Shown one piece after another: positions 8,322-16,802 of a DNA stretch of 64,000 nucleotides. Both the position numbers and the translations under genes were made by a program. This stretch comes from UBA1672 sp050633505. GTDB taxonomy: Bacteria > Pseudomonadota > Alphaproteobacteria > Micavibrionales > Micavibrionaceae. A model generated the notes under the pieces. The model was not told where the DNA came from, made no database searches, and saw only the letters and a program-made list of their open reading frames with translations. The DNA lies in NCBI GenBank assembly GCA_050633505.1, contig JBOEGQ010000004.1:62001-126000 (forward strand). The letters run 5' to 3'. Position 1 is the stretch's first letter; each line of letters opens with the position of its first letter.

Positions 8322-9528
8322 TGCAGTTGAAACCCCCGATGTTATGATCGGTGAAGAGACACAAATAAAGCCCTTCACCATGAACTTTGGACCACAGCAC
8401 CCTGCGGCGCATGGTGTTTTACGTCTTGTACTTGAGATGGAAGGGGAGATCGTTGAGCGTGCAGATCCACATATTGGATTGCTCCATCGTGGAACTGAAA
8501 AACTGATTGAACATAAAACATATACGCAAGCAATCCCTTACTTTGATAGGCTTGACTATGTTGCACCAATGAATCAGGAGCACGCCTTCACTCTGGCAAC
8601 AGAGAAGCTTTTAGGCATTACTGTTCCACGTCGTGCACAATATATTCGCGTCCTTTATTGTGAGCTTGGACGTGTATTGAATCACCTTTTAAATATCACA
8701 ACTTTTGCCCTTGATGTTGGTGCGCTAACACCTGCTTTATGGGGATTTGAGGAACGTGAAAAAGGTATGGAGTTTTATGAGCGCGTTTGCGGCGCACGTA
8801 TACATGCCAATTACTTCCGGCCTGGTGGCGTGGCGCAAGACATGCCTGCGGGACTTGCAGAAGATATAATGGATTGGATTGAAAACCTTCCCAAGTATGT
8901 TGGTGATATCGAAAACCTTCTGACTGAGAACCGCATTTTCAAACAGAGAACCGTCGATATTGGCGTTGTTACACCGGAAGAAGCACAAGACTGGGGATTC
9001 TCCGGGCCGATGCTTCGCGGATCTGGTATTGCGTGGGATCTACGCAAATCACAGCCATACGAAGTCTATGATGAGATGGATTTCGACATTCCTATTGGTA
9101 AAACCGGGGACTGTTATGCCCGTTACCTTGTCCGTGTTGCAGAGATTTATGAATCAATTAAAATCATGAAGCAATGCTTGGAAAATATGCCGGAAGGTTA
9201 TATTCGTACCAATGACTATAAGGTATCACCACCACCTCGTGCAGAGATGAAAAACTCTATGGAGGCGATGATCCATCACTTCAAATTATATACGGAAGGT
9301 TTCCACGTACCGGCCAGCGAAACATACACCGCCGTTGAGGCCCCCAAAGGGGAATTCGGCGTTTACATGATTTCGGATGGAACGAATAAGCCATATCGAT
9401 GTCGTATTCGCGCCCCAGGTTTTCCACATTTACAAGCTCTTGATTTTATGAGTAAGGGACACCAATTGGCAGATGCTGTATCTATCATCGGTTCGCTTGA
9501 TATTGTTTTCGGGGAGATTGATCGATAA
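8308..9528 (+). CDS. nuoD: NADH-quinone oxidoreductase subunit D
   Basis: The 49-kDa-type subunit forming much of the quinone-binding cavity. The 406-aa protein has TMNFGPQHPAAHGVLRLVL (the quinone-site loop with its conserved His), PHIGLLHRGTEKLIE, YFDRLDYVAPMNQEHAF and RPGGVAQDMP, and ends IIGSLDIVFGEIDR as in the family. The ATG overlaps nuoC by 14 bases and has AAGAGGAAAA upstream. The stop shares its final A with the next start (TAATG), so the following unknown gene is translationally coupled. Confidence 0.97.
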   Translation: MPLNDAVETPDVMIGEETQIKPFTMNFGPQHPAAHGVLRLVLEMEGEIVERADPHIGLLHRGTEKLIEHKTYTQAIPYFDRLDYVAPMNQEHAFTLATEKLLGITVPRRAQYIRVLYCELGRVLNHLLNITTFALDVGALTPALWGFEEREKGMEFYERVCGARIHANYFRPGGVAQDMPAGLAEDIMDWIENLPKYVGDIENLLTENRIFKQRTVDIGVVTPEEAQDWGFSGPMLRGSGIAWDLRKSQPYEVYDEMDFDIPIGKTGDCYARYLVRVAEIYESIKIMKQCLENMPEGYIRTNDYKVSPPPRAEMKNSMEAMIHHFKLYTEGFHVPASETYTAVEAPKGEFGVYMISDGTNKPYRCRIRAPGFPHLQALDFMSKGHQLADAVSIIGSLDIVFGEIDR

Positions 9529-9845
9529 TGAGTGATCGTTTAAAACGTGCTGTTTCTTTTTCTCATGATTTTTTTAATGAGCTTGCACAGGTTGAAAAAG
9601 AAAGACCTGCTAGTGTTGGAAGATGCGCAGATCATCATCTACCTCTCGCACTTTTAAATATGGCAGATGTTGCGGATATTGCATATCAAGCCGACGATAG
9701 CGCACGAGATGAGTATCTCAACATTATTCACCGTTTAAAGAAACTCGACGCAGAATACGTACCAAACCCGAGTAAGACCAACCCGAGCTATGACATTATA
9801 GAAGAATATTTCCCTGATTTTGAAAGACCTGTTTATGAAGGCTAA
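9528..9845 (+). CDS. Unknown 105-aa protein embedded between nuoD and nuoE
   Basis: I do not recognise this protein. It is soluble, mixed-charge and probably helical, with no signal peptide or membrane segment. Visible features are one Cys next to two His (GRCADHHLPLALLNMADVADIAY), a charged middle, and an aromatic acidic C-terminus (YDIIEEYFPDFERPVYEG). Its ATG overlaps the nuoD stop by one base and nuoE begins 6 bases after its stop, so it is surely expressed with complex I. It is not one of the 14 core subunits and is not obviously NDUFA12, NDUFS4 or NDUFS6, the supernumerary subunits known in alphaproteobacteria. A role as lineage-specific accessory subunit or assembly factor is inference from position. 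Confidence 0.75.
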   Translation: MSDRLKRAVSFSHDFFNELAQVEKERPASVGRCADHHLPLALLNMADVADIAYQADDSARDEYLNIIHRLKKLDAEYVPNPSKTNPSYDIIEEYFPDFERPVYEG

Positions 9846-9851
9846 TAAGTA

Positions 9852-10511
9852 ATGAAGAAACCTTTTGATTTACATGCAGATTACCAACCTGAAACCTTTG
9901 AATTTTCAAAGGCTTTCAAGAAAACTGTGAAAGAGATTATTACACGATACCCTGCAGGAAAACAGCAATCAGCCGTTATGCCTCTTCTTGATTTGGTACA
10001 ACGCCAAGTCGCAGAAGAAGGTGCAAAAACGCAACCACCTGTCGGAGGCTGGGTACCGCGCGCAGCAATGGATCACATTGCAGATGTCCTTGATATGCAT
10101 AAGGTTAAAGTGTACGAAGTCGCCAGTTTCTATTCCATGTACAATACCGCTCCCGTTGGTAAAAATCTGGTGCAATTCTGTACAACAACGCCATGCTGGC
10201 TTTGTGGATCCGGCGATATCGTTAAGGCAACGACAGAACATCTTGGTGTCGGACTGGGTGAGACAACACCGGATGGAAAATTTTCATTGATGGAAGTTGA
10301 ATGCTTGGGGGCATGTGTGAATGCACCAATGGTTCAAATTAACGATGATTATTATGAGGACCTGACACCAGAAAACATGGTGGAAGTGCTCGATCAATTA
10401 TCTGAAGACATTAAACCGACAATAGGCTCTCAAACCGGACGTAAGGCATCTATGCCTTCTGGTGGACCGACATCCCTTGCAAAGCAAGCTAAAAAAGCAA
10501 AGGTCGTCTAA
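9852..10511 (+). CDS. nuoE: NADH-quinone oxidoreductase subunit E
   Basis: 24-kDa-type subunit of the NADH-oxidising module, holding the [2Fe-2S] cluster N1a. The 219-aa protein has the N-terminal helical region (YPAGKQQSAVMPLLDLVQRQ), then the thioredoxin-like domain with the ligands in CTTTPCWLCGS and ECLGACVNAPM. The C-terminal ~35 residues are a basic, low-complexity tail (KQAKKAKVV at the end), as often seen in alphaproteobacterial NuoE. It is followed one base later by a small membrane-protein gene. Confidence 0.95.
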   Translation: MKKPFDLHADYQPETFEFSKAFKKTVKEIITRYPAGKQQSAVMPLLDLVQRQVAEEGAKTQPPVGGWVPRAAMDHIADVLDMHKVKVYEVASFYSMYNTAPVGKNLVQFCTTTPCWLCGSGDIVKATTEHLGVGLGETTPDGKFSLMEVECLGACVNAPMVQINDDYYEDLTPENMVEVLDQLSEDIKPTIGSQTGRKASMPSGGPTSLAKQAKKAKVV

Positions 10512-10512
10512 A

Positions 10513-10782
10513 ATGGACATAGAAATCCCAACAGAAAAGCTAGCATTAAAAATTTGGTGGGCTATGACATGGCGTCTTATCCCCCTTATATTTGTTGGCG
10601 CCTTTATAGTGGGGCTTATTCTTGGTCTTATTGGTACATCCATGGGAATTGAATCTCGTTCCATTGAAACGATCGCAGGGTTTTCCGGTGCATTTTTAGG
10701 TTTATTTCTTTCGGTCAAAGTAATCATGCATTTAATGACCAAGGGCTTTGGTGAGTACAGATTAGCAGTAGTGAGAAAATAA
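10513..10782 (+). CDS. Unknown 89-aa membrane protein between nuoE and nuoF
   Basis: I do not recognise a family. It has a charged N-terminus (MDIEIPTEKLALK), two hydrophobic segments rich in Gly and Ile/Leu (roughly residues 18-42 and 52-75), and a short basic C-terminus. The Gly-rich stretch FIVGLILGLIG suggests tight helix packing. ATG 10513 lies 1 base after the nuoE stop, and nuoF begins 1 base after its own stop. An in-frame extension back to 10462 would overlap nuoE and is unlikely. Being wedged between two soluble NADH-module subunits, it is probably co-made with complex I. Function as assembly or accessory membrane protein is only inferred. Confidence 0.72.
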   Translation: MDIEIPTEKLALKIWWAMTWRLIPLIFVGAFIVGLILGLIGTSMGIESRSIETIAGFSGAFLGLFLSVKVIMHLMTKGFGEYRLAVVRK

Positions 10783-10783
10783 T

Positions 10784-12064
10784 ATGCTCAATGATGAAGA
10801 TAGAATTTTTACAAATCTCTATGGATGGGAAAGCCCGTCTTTAAAAGCCGCACAAAAGCGCGGTGATTGGGATAACACCAAGGCGATCATTAAAAAAGGT
10901 CGTGAATGGATCATCGATGAAATGAAATCTTCGGGTTTACGTGGTCGCGGTGGTGCAGGCTTTCCAACAGGGCTGAAATGGTCATTCATGCCTAAAGAAT
11001 TAGGTGATCGTCCGCATTACCTTGTTATTAATGCCGATGAGTCAGAGCCGGGAACATGTAAAGACCGTGATATCTTACGAAATGACCCACACAAACTTGT
11101 GGAAGGGGCATTAATTGCAGGATTCGCGATGGGTGCACATGCCGCCTATATTTATGTACGTGGTGAGTTCTATAATGAAAGCTCAAACCTCTGGAAAGCC
11201 ATTCATGAGGCGTATGATGCAGGCTTACTCGGGAAAAACGCCGCAGGATCAGGATGGGATTTTGACGTTATTGTTCACCGTGGGGCAGGTGCCTATATTT
11301 GTGGTGAAGAAACGGCGCTTATCGAGTCAATCGAAGGCAAAAAAGGCCAACCAAGAAATAAACCCCCATTTCCGGCCATGGCTGGACTATATTCTTGCCC
11401 AACAACAGTTAATAACGTTGAGACTATCGCCGTCGTTCCAACGATTTTACGACGCGGAGGAGGTTGGTTTGCCGGATTAGGCCGTGATGAAAAGAATGCA
11501 GGGACGAAGTTGTTCTGCATATCGGGTCATGTTGAAAACCCCTGTAATGTTGAAGAAGAAATGGGGATTCCTTTACGCGATCTGATTGAAAAACATTGTG
11601 GTGGCGTACGCGGTGGGTGGGATAATCTTCTTGCCGTTATTCCAGGGGGGTCTTCGACACCGATGCTTCCAAAAGAAACATGTGACAGCATCTATATGGA
11701 TTTTGATTCTTTAAGAGAAGTTGGAACGGGATTGGGAACGGCTGGTGTTATCGTTATGGATAAATCTACCGATGTTATTCAGGCAATCTGTCGATTATCA
11801 CAATTCTATATGCATGAAAGCTGCGGCCAATGTACCCCTTGTCGTGAGGGAACAGGTTGGTTATGGCGAATGATGCGCCGCATGGTTCAGGGTAATGCAA
11901 CCGTTGAAGAAATCGATCAGCTCTTTGAAGTCACAAAAGAGATCGAAGGACACACGATTTGTGCCCTTGGTGATGCTGCGGCATGGCCGGTTCAAGGGTT
12001 GATTAAGCATTTCCGCCCTGAAATGGAAAAGCGTATTATGGAATATCGTAAAGCGGCTGCTTAA
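10784..12064 (+). CDS. nuoF: NADH-quinone oxidoreductase subunit F
   Basis: NADH- and FMN-binding subunit (51-kDa type), where electrons enter complex I. The 426-aa protein shows GLRGRGGAGFPTGLKWSFMP (nucleotide and FMN binding), INADESEPGTCKDRDI, GAGAYICGEETALIESIEGK, and the [4Fe-4S] N3 ligands in ESCGQCTPCREGTGW plus a downstream Cys in HTICALGDAAAWP. Length and ends are normal. The stop is followed directly by the start of a further small gene. Confidence 0.97.
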   Translation: MLNDEDRIFTNLYGWESPSLKAAQKRGDWDNTKAIIKKGREWIIDEMKSSGLRGRGGAGFPTGLKWSFMPKELGDRPHYLVINADESEPGTCKDRDILRNDPHKLVEGALIAGFAMGAHAAYIYVRGEFYNESSNLWKAIHEAYDAGLLGKNAAGSGWDFDVIVHRGAGAYICGEETALIESIEGKKGQPRNKPPFPAMAGLYSCPTTVNNVETIAVVPTILRRGGGWFAGLGRDEKNAGTKLFCISGHVENPCNVEEEMGIPLRDLIEKHCGGVRGGWDNLLAVIPGGSSTPMLPKETCDSIYMDFDSLREVGTGLGTAGVIVMDKSTDVIQAICRLSQFYMHESCGQCTPCREGTGWLWRMMRRMVQGNATVEEIDQLFEVTKEIEGHTICALGDAAAWPVQGLIKHFRPEMEKRIMEYRKAAA

Positions 12065-12394
12065 ATGGCTTTTCTTATTACAGGTATATTCTCAATAGAC
12101 CGTGAATTAATTGAATTTACGGAAAATGAAGATGGCACAGGGGCGGTCATTTATCCTTCACATGCCTATGAAATACTTGTCGAAATTGATGGTAAGAAAT
12201 TTGAAACGGACGGTGTTGTTTGGACAGTCGATGGACAGCAACCTTCTTGTTTCATCGGTGAGGAATTTGAAGACGTTTTAGAGAAGAATTATGCCAGTAA
12301 TTATACAGAAGAATGCCGTGAAAAGTTATCACAGTTTATTTCTGACGCATATTCTAAGAAAGAAATCGTATTGCCGTTTATAGTGTGGGAATAG
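12065..12394 (+). CDS. Unknown 109-aa protein directly after nuoF
   Basis: I do not recognise this protein. It is acidic and looks like a compact beta-rich fold: FLITGIFSIDRELIEF, then a central VEIDGKKFETDGVVWTVDGQQ, then a helical C-terminus ending PFIVWE. There is no signal or membrane segment. Its ATG is the very next base after the nuoF stop, so it belongs to the nuoA-F transcript and is its last gene before the reverse-strand purine block. It is convergent with the next gene (24-base gap). The weak GTTT-AATA-AAAC-type repeat in that gap is too AT-rich to call a terminator. Confidence 0.7.
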   Translation: MAFLITGIFSIDRELIEFTENEDGTGAVIYPSHAYEILVEIDGKKFETDGVVWTVDGQQPSCFIGEEFEDVLEKNYASNYTEECREKLSQFISDAYSKKEIVLPFIVWE

Positions 12395-12418
12395 GCAAGA
12401 ATACAGTTTAATAAACTA

Positions 12419-12811
12419 TTATTCGGCAACAAACACAGGTACATTCTCTCCGTTACGCACACGGTCTGCAGCCATGTTTCCGATTGCCTGAACTGTATTT
12501 TTATGAGCAACAGCATATTTATATGCCGAGACATCACCATTTTCCAATGCTTCCTTGTGAGAGCGTTTTGTATCGTCACCTAGCAAGTAAAGTATTGATT
12601 CAGCTGCGATTTTCTCTTCTCTTGTGACATCATCACTATCCATGAATTCCTGCGTCAGAATTATCATGACCTGGAGACCGTCATCAGGAAGGCGGGTACG
12701 GCGCTGCTCTCTTGTATTATCTGTTTGGGCCTTCCGAAGGAAGTCTACGGCGAGATCAACATGCCTCGGTATGAATCTAGCGTCTTCTTTTTCGTAGCTC
12801 GAATGTGTCAT
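12419..12811 (-). CDS. Unknown 130-aa protein downstream of purQ
   Basis: I do not recognise this protein. It is predicted to be soluble, helical and rich in charged residues (EKEDARFIPRHVDLAVDFLRKAQTD, then LPDDGLQVMIILTQEFMD), with no Cys and no signal or membrane segment. The start has no clear ribosome site. It lies on the reverse strand, 151 bases downstream of purQ, with its own possible promoter in that gap. Together with purQ and purL it forms the reverse-strand block that separates nuoF from nuoG. No function can be assigned. Confidence 0.6.
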   Translation of the reverse strand: MTHSSYEKEDARFIPRHVDLAVDFLRKAQTDNTREQRRTRLPDDGLQVMIILTQEFMDSDDVTREEKIAAESILYLLGDDTKRSHKEALENGDVSAYKYAVAHKNTVQAIGNMAADRVRNGENVPVFVAE

Positions 12812-12901
12812 ATTTGAAATACAAGTTTTTCTCGTTAAAAAATCTTAGAGACATATAATTATTCCTCTTCGACAATCAATAATATTACCTATGCCAGAGC
12901 C

Positions 12902-12930
12902 AAGCTATATTTTTCCATAAGACTTGTCAA
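12902..12930 (-). promoter_or_regulatory. Candidate promoter for the 130-aa gene
   Basis: On the reverse strand TTGACA (12930-12925), a 17-base spacer and TAGCTT (12907-12902) point toward the unknown gene starting at 12811. The -35 is a perfect consensus and the -10 is weak. It lies in the 151-base AT-rich gap downstream of purQ. Confidence 0.4.
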
Positions 12931-12962
12931 TTTTTTAGAAGATCACTTTTTTAAACTACGGT

Positions 12963-13778
12963 CTACGCGCTTTTCTTCAATGCCACGCCGAAGTATTCCG
13001 CTGCATTTTCAAATATTTGCATACCGTCTGCAACCTCAGAAAGTTGCGTTCCATCACGTTGAGCAGCGTCTTTCATCTCATGATAATCATCACGCTGCCA
13101 TGTAAACATACCACGTTCAGGATGGGGCATTATCGCAAGAACACGCCCCGTTTTATCCGTCATCGCGGCAATATCATCAACAGATCCATTGGGATTATAA
13201 GGAAATTCACCGTTCGCAAGTTCTCCATTTTTGGTATAGACGGCTGCGATTTGCATGTTTTTCTTAAGCTCTTCCAAGGTTTCATCTTCCATCATGAAAC
13301 GGCCTTCACCATGTGCAACAGGTATATGAAGGCTCTCAATATTCTTCATCCATGGAGAGGAGCCTTCGACTTTCACATCAATCCAACGGCACTGGTATCT
13401 GGCAGAGGCATTGTAGGTAACGGCTACATCGCGTTCACCATATGAATTTAATGCCGGAACCAACCCCAAATTCACAAGGATTTGGCATCCGTTACATATT
13501 CCGACTGTGAGTGTATCACGCTCTACAAATTTTTTTAGATCATCCCATAATGCCAATTTCATCTTCTGTGCGAATGCATTACCGGACCCTGTATCATCTC
13601 CATATGAAAAACCACCGGGGACAGCCAGAATTTGATATTCATTTAATTCTTTAGGGTTCTCAATTAAGTCATTGATATGCCTGATACTTCCATCGATACC
13701 ATTATACTTAAATGCATGAAGAGTTTCTTCTTCACAATTTAAACCATAACCACTTAATACTATTACTTTTGCAGTCAT
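12963..13778 (-). CDS. purQ: Phosphoribosylformylglycinamidine synthase, glutaminase subunit
   Basis: Class I glutamine amidotransferase that supplies ammonia to PurL for step 4 of purine synthesis (FGAR to FGAM). The 271-aa protein has the expected elements: VIVLSGYGLNCEEET at the start, VPGGFSYGDDTGSG (oxyanion region), the nucleophile Cys in GICNGCQILVNLGL, and the His-Glu pair in MPHPERGMF. It is longer than the ~225-aa PurQ usual in alphaproteobacteria and looks like the form that partners with long PurL proteins. It begins 1 base after the purL stop, so the two form one operon. Confidence 0.93.
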   Translation of the reverse strand: MTAKVIVLSGYGLNCEEETLHAFKYNGIDGSIRHINDLIENPKELNEYQILAVPGGFSYGDDTGSGNAFAQKMKLALWDDLKKFVERDTLTVGICNGCQILVNLGLVPALNSYGERDVAVTYNASARYQCRWIDVKVEGSSPWMKNIESLHIPVAHGEGRFMMEDETLEELKKNMQIAAVYTKNGELANGEFPYNPNGSVDDIAAMTDKTGRVLAIMPHPERGMFTWQRDDYHEMKDAAQRDGTQLSEVADGMQIFENAAEYFGVALKKSA

Positions 13779-13779
13779 T

Positions 13780-16692
13780 CTAATAATCCTTCAACGGTGC
13801 CTTATAGGCCTTATCCAATGCTTTAACATCCATTTGCAACGTATCACGAATAAACAGGTTTTCGCTATGCGATACAGAACCAATATAATGGCAATGCTCA
13901 AACCCCTTAAAGTTCTTTTCAAACGCTTTTTTATTTTGCGGAGCCACAGTCACAACAATTCGTCCGGTACTTTCAGAAAACAATACCTTATCCTTACGAA
14001 GGCCAAACTTGGATAAATCAATATCCAATCCGAATTGTCCTGCAATTGCCTTCTTCGCAAGTGTAACCCCAAGACCACCATAACCAACAGCCAATGCAGA
14101 AGAAATAAGGCGATCACGGCTTGCACGTGCATAAAGCTTATACAAACGTAAGTTCTGATGTGAATCTGTTTCAGGCACATTTGAGCCGAGGTGACCTAAC
14201 TGATCATAATATTCAGATGCGCCAAGCTCATCTTTGGTTTCACCAAGAATATATACACAATCGCCTGTTGCCTTTGGTGCCAAAGATATTGAGCGTTCAA
14301 TATGCGGCATAACCCCAATACTGGAAACGAGTAGAGTAGGCGGCGCAGAAACCTTGATCGCGTTTGCGTTCTCATCATATCCTTTAAAGTCATTGAACAT
14401 AGAGTCCTTACCGGAAATAAACGGCGTTTGGTATTTCACTGCCATGTCATAGATTGTTTCAACAGCACGTTTTAGCTGCCCAAGACGCTCTGGCTCATCG
14501 GATGAACACCAACAGAAATTATCGAGCAGAGCCAACTGATTAAAATCAACACCCGCCGCAACAGCATTACGTACAGCCATATCCAGACCAGCCGCAGCCA
14601 TCGCAGCAGTATCAATATCGCTATAACGAGGGAAAAGCCCCTGCGATAACACCACACCTTTTGGTGAATCCAACACAGGTCGGGAAACACTTGCCTCTGC
14701 ATAAACGCGGCCTTTACCCTGAATTGGGCCTAATACGGCAGATCCTTGTACATTGTGGTCATATTGCGTTGAAATGAATTCCTTGGAACACACATTCAAA
14801 CGCCCCATCATATCGGTTAAAGCTTGTTCATAGCTTTCCGGTTCTGTAATTTCCGGTTCGACTTCACCACCACGTGTGAATGTGGTTTTCAATGGCGTTT
14901 CAGGATTTCCGTCATGCAAGAAATCCATATCCAGATCCATAATTTTGTCATCATGCCATGTAATCTCTGCACGACCTGTATCCGTATATGTTCCGACAAC
15001 TGTTGCCTCAACACCACGTTTGGCAAAAAACTTAATCAGTTTTTCTGTATTTTCAGGTGGAACGGCTATCGTCATACGTTCCTGACTTTCTGAAATCCAT
15101 ATTTCCCAAGGGGAAAGCCCGGGATATTTCAATGGAACCTGTTCTAATTCCAAATGAAAGCCACCTGATTGCTCTGCCATTTCACCAACAGATGAGGAAA
15201 GACCGCCTGCGCCATTGTCTGTAATCGCGCTATACCATCCGAAGTCACGGATTTCTTTTACAATGGCATCTGACATTTTCTTTTGCGTAATCGGATCGCC
15301 AATTTGTACCGCAGTCGCAGGAGAGCCTTCATCCAACGCAACAGAAGAAAATGTTGCACCATGAATACCGTCTGCACCAACGCGACCACCAACCATAACG
15401 ATTTTGTCACCCGGATTTGCCTTCTTTTCATGTCCCGGATTACCGTTAATTTCACGCGGAATAAGTCCGATTGTTCCAACAAACACCAGTGGCTTACCTG
15501 CAAAACGATCATCAAAATACACAAACCCTGACGGGGTAGGTATTCCCGAACAATTGCCCCCGACCTCAACACCGGCAACAACACCATTCATGATATTTGA
15601 TGGCGGTAACAATGCATCTGTGCATTTTGAATCACGGAAATAATTCGGTGTTTCACGTGGATCAGCAAGGCAAAAACCATATCTGTTGACCACAGGCTTT
15701 GCCCCTTGGCCGAACCCGACACAATCACGATTAACCCCAACAATACCTGTAATTGCCCCACCAAATGGATCAAGTGCAGAAGGGGAGTTATGCGTTTCAA
15801 CTTTATCTGTGATTAAGTGATCTTCATCAAAAATGATACCACCCGCATTATCGGAAAATACAGAAACACAAATATCATCTTCACCGCGTTGCTCACGGAT
15901 TTCTTTCGTTGCGCGCTTAATATAATGTTTATAAAGCCCATCTGTCACGTCATCGATTGGCGATGCAAAGATTGTGTGTTTACAATGCTCTGACCATGTC
16001 TGCGCAAGAGTTTCCAGTTCAATATCTGTTGCGGCGCGGCCTTCTTTTTGAAAGTATGCTTGTATTGCTTTCATGTAATGCAGTGAAAGCCCCAATGGCC
16101 CGCGGCGTGAACCATCTGCATTCTCGATCCCTTTATTACCGATAACTTCTAACTCTTGATCTGTTATATCCAAATCAACATTATCAGCAACAGCGCCCTG
16201 ATTCCCCAATGTCACCTTTGGAACAATCACATCCATACCATTGTCATTCTTATAATCGGCAATGCTTTTGATCGAAATACGCTGAATCAGCTTATTTGAA
16301 ATAACTTTGGCAAGCTCTTCTACATCATTACGCGTTACATCACCCTTAATAAGGTATAAACGAGATGAATAGCATGCATATTCACCTTCATCATTATTAT
16401 TTGCCGCCAATTTTAATAGCTCGGATGTTGTGTGACCCACATTATCTGTCACACCGGGTAAATACCCAATTTCCAATGCCCAATCAAAATCGTCCGGTGT
16501 TTCATTGATTTTCTGTGTTACCGGGTTGGCCAAGCTATTCGCAAAGACATCACCTTCTGCCGTTGGGTTTTCCGAACTGTAAACATCTACAGCACGCACC
16601 GAGGCATTAACTTTCATTGTTTTTAGGAGCTTTTCTATTTTTAAAGCACGCCCATCATTTTTATGGGCTAGAATTTCTATTCGACTGGGCAT
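13780..16692 (-). CDS. purL: Phosphoribosylformylglycinamidine synthase, long form (PurS-like region + PurL)
   Basis: ATP-dependent synthase subunit that makes FGAM from FGAR with ammonia from PurQ. At 970 aa it is longer than the ~740-aa PurL typical of alphaproteobacteria, which work with a separate ~80-aa PurS, and shorter than the ~1290-aa enterobacterial fusion. The first ~190 residues look PurS-like (VFANSLANPVTQ, EIGYLPGVTDNVGHTT), probably replacing PurS. The rest is the duplicated PurM-like core: QTWSEHCKHTIF, VFSDNAGGI, KVETHNSPSALDPFGGA, then GAGGLSSSVGEMAEQSGG and FISGKDSMFNDF. It ends without a glutaminase domain, which is supplied by purQ. It is divergent from nuoG across 110 bases. 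No ribosome site is obvious. Confidence 0.93.
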   Translation of the reverse strand: MPSRIEILAHKNDGRALKIEKLLKTMKVNASVRAVDVYSSENPTAEGDVFANSLANPVTQKINETPDDFDWALEIGYLPGVTDNVGHTTSELLKLAANNNDEGEYACYSSRLYLIKGDVTRNDVEELAKVISNKLIQRISIKSIADYKNDNGMDVIVPKVTLGNQGAVADNVDLDITDQELEVIGNKGIENADGSRRGPLGLSLHYMKAIQAYFQKEGRAATDIELETLAQTWSEHCKHTIFASPIDDVTDGLYKHYIKRATKEIREQRGEDDICVSVFSDNAGGIIFDEDHLITDKVETHNSPSALDPFGGAITGIVGVNRDCVGFGQGAKPVVNRYGFCLADPRETPNYFRDSKCTDALLPPSNIMNGVVAGVEVGGNCSGIPTPSGFVYFDDRFAGKPLVFVGTIGLIPREINGNPGHEKKANPGDKIVMVGGRVGADGIHGATFSSVALDEGSPATAVQIGDPITQKKMSDAIVKEIRDFGWYSAITDNGAGGLSSSVGEMAEQSGGFHLELEQVPLKYPGLSPWEIWISESQERMTIAVPPENTEKLIKFFAKRGVEATVVGTYTDTGRAEITWHDDKIMDLDMDFLHDGNPETPLKTTFTRGGEVEPEITEPESYEQALTDMMGRLNVCSKEFISTQYDHNVQGSAVLGPIQGKGRVYAEASVSRPVLDSPKGVVLSQGLFPRYSDIDTAAMAAAGLDMAVRNAVAAGVDFNQLALLDNFCWCSSDEPERLGQLKRAVETIYDMAVKYQTPFISGKDSMFNDFKGYDENANAIKVSAPPTLLVSSIGVMPHIERSISLAPKATGDCVYILGETKDELGASEYYDQLGHLGSNVPETDSHQNLRLYKLYARASRDRLISSALAVGYGGLGVTLAKKAIAGQFGLDIDLSKFGLRKDKVLFSESTGRIVVTVAPQNKKAFEKNFKGFEHCHYIGSVSHSENLFIRDTLQMDVKALDKAYKAPLKDY

Positions 16693-16714
16693 ATAATCTA
16701 TTCAAACTTATCTA

Positions 16715-16743
16715 TTGATCTTCAAACGTGCGCAGATTAAATA
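16715..16743 (+). promoter_or_regulatory. Candidate promoter of nuoG
   Basis: TTGATC (16715-16720), a 17-base spacer and TAAATA (16738-16743) lie about 60 bases before nuoG. A promoter is needed here because the genes on the left run the other way. By-eye call. Confidence 0.4.
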
Positions 16744-16764
16744 GTAGTCTGAAATATATTTCAA
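16736..16764 (-). promoter_or_regulatory. Candidate promoter of purL-purQ
   Basis: On the reverse strand TTGAAA (16764-16759), a 17-base spacer and TTTAAT (16741-16736) lie about 45 bases before purL. Its -10 box overlaps the -10 of the candidate nuoG promoter. By-eye call. Confidence 0.38.
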
Positions 16765-16802
16765 TACTCTAATCACCGATTTAACGCGGAAAATTAAAAC
16801 AG

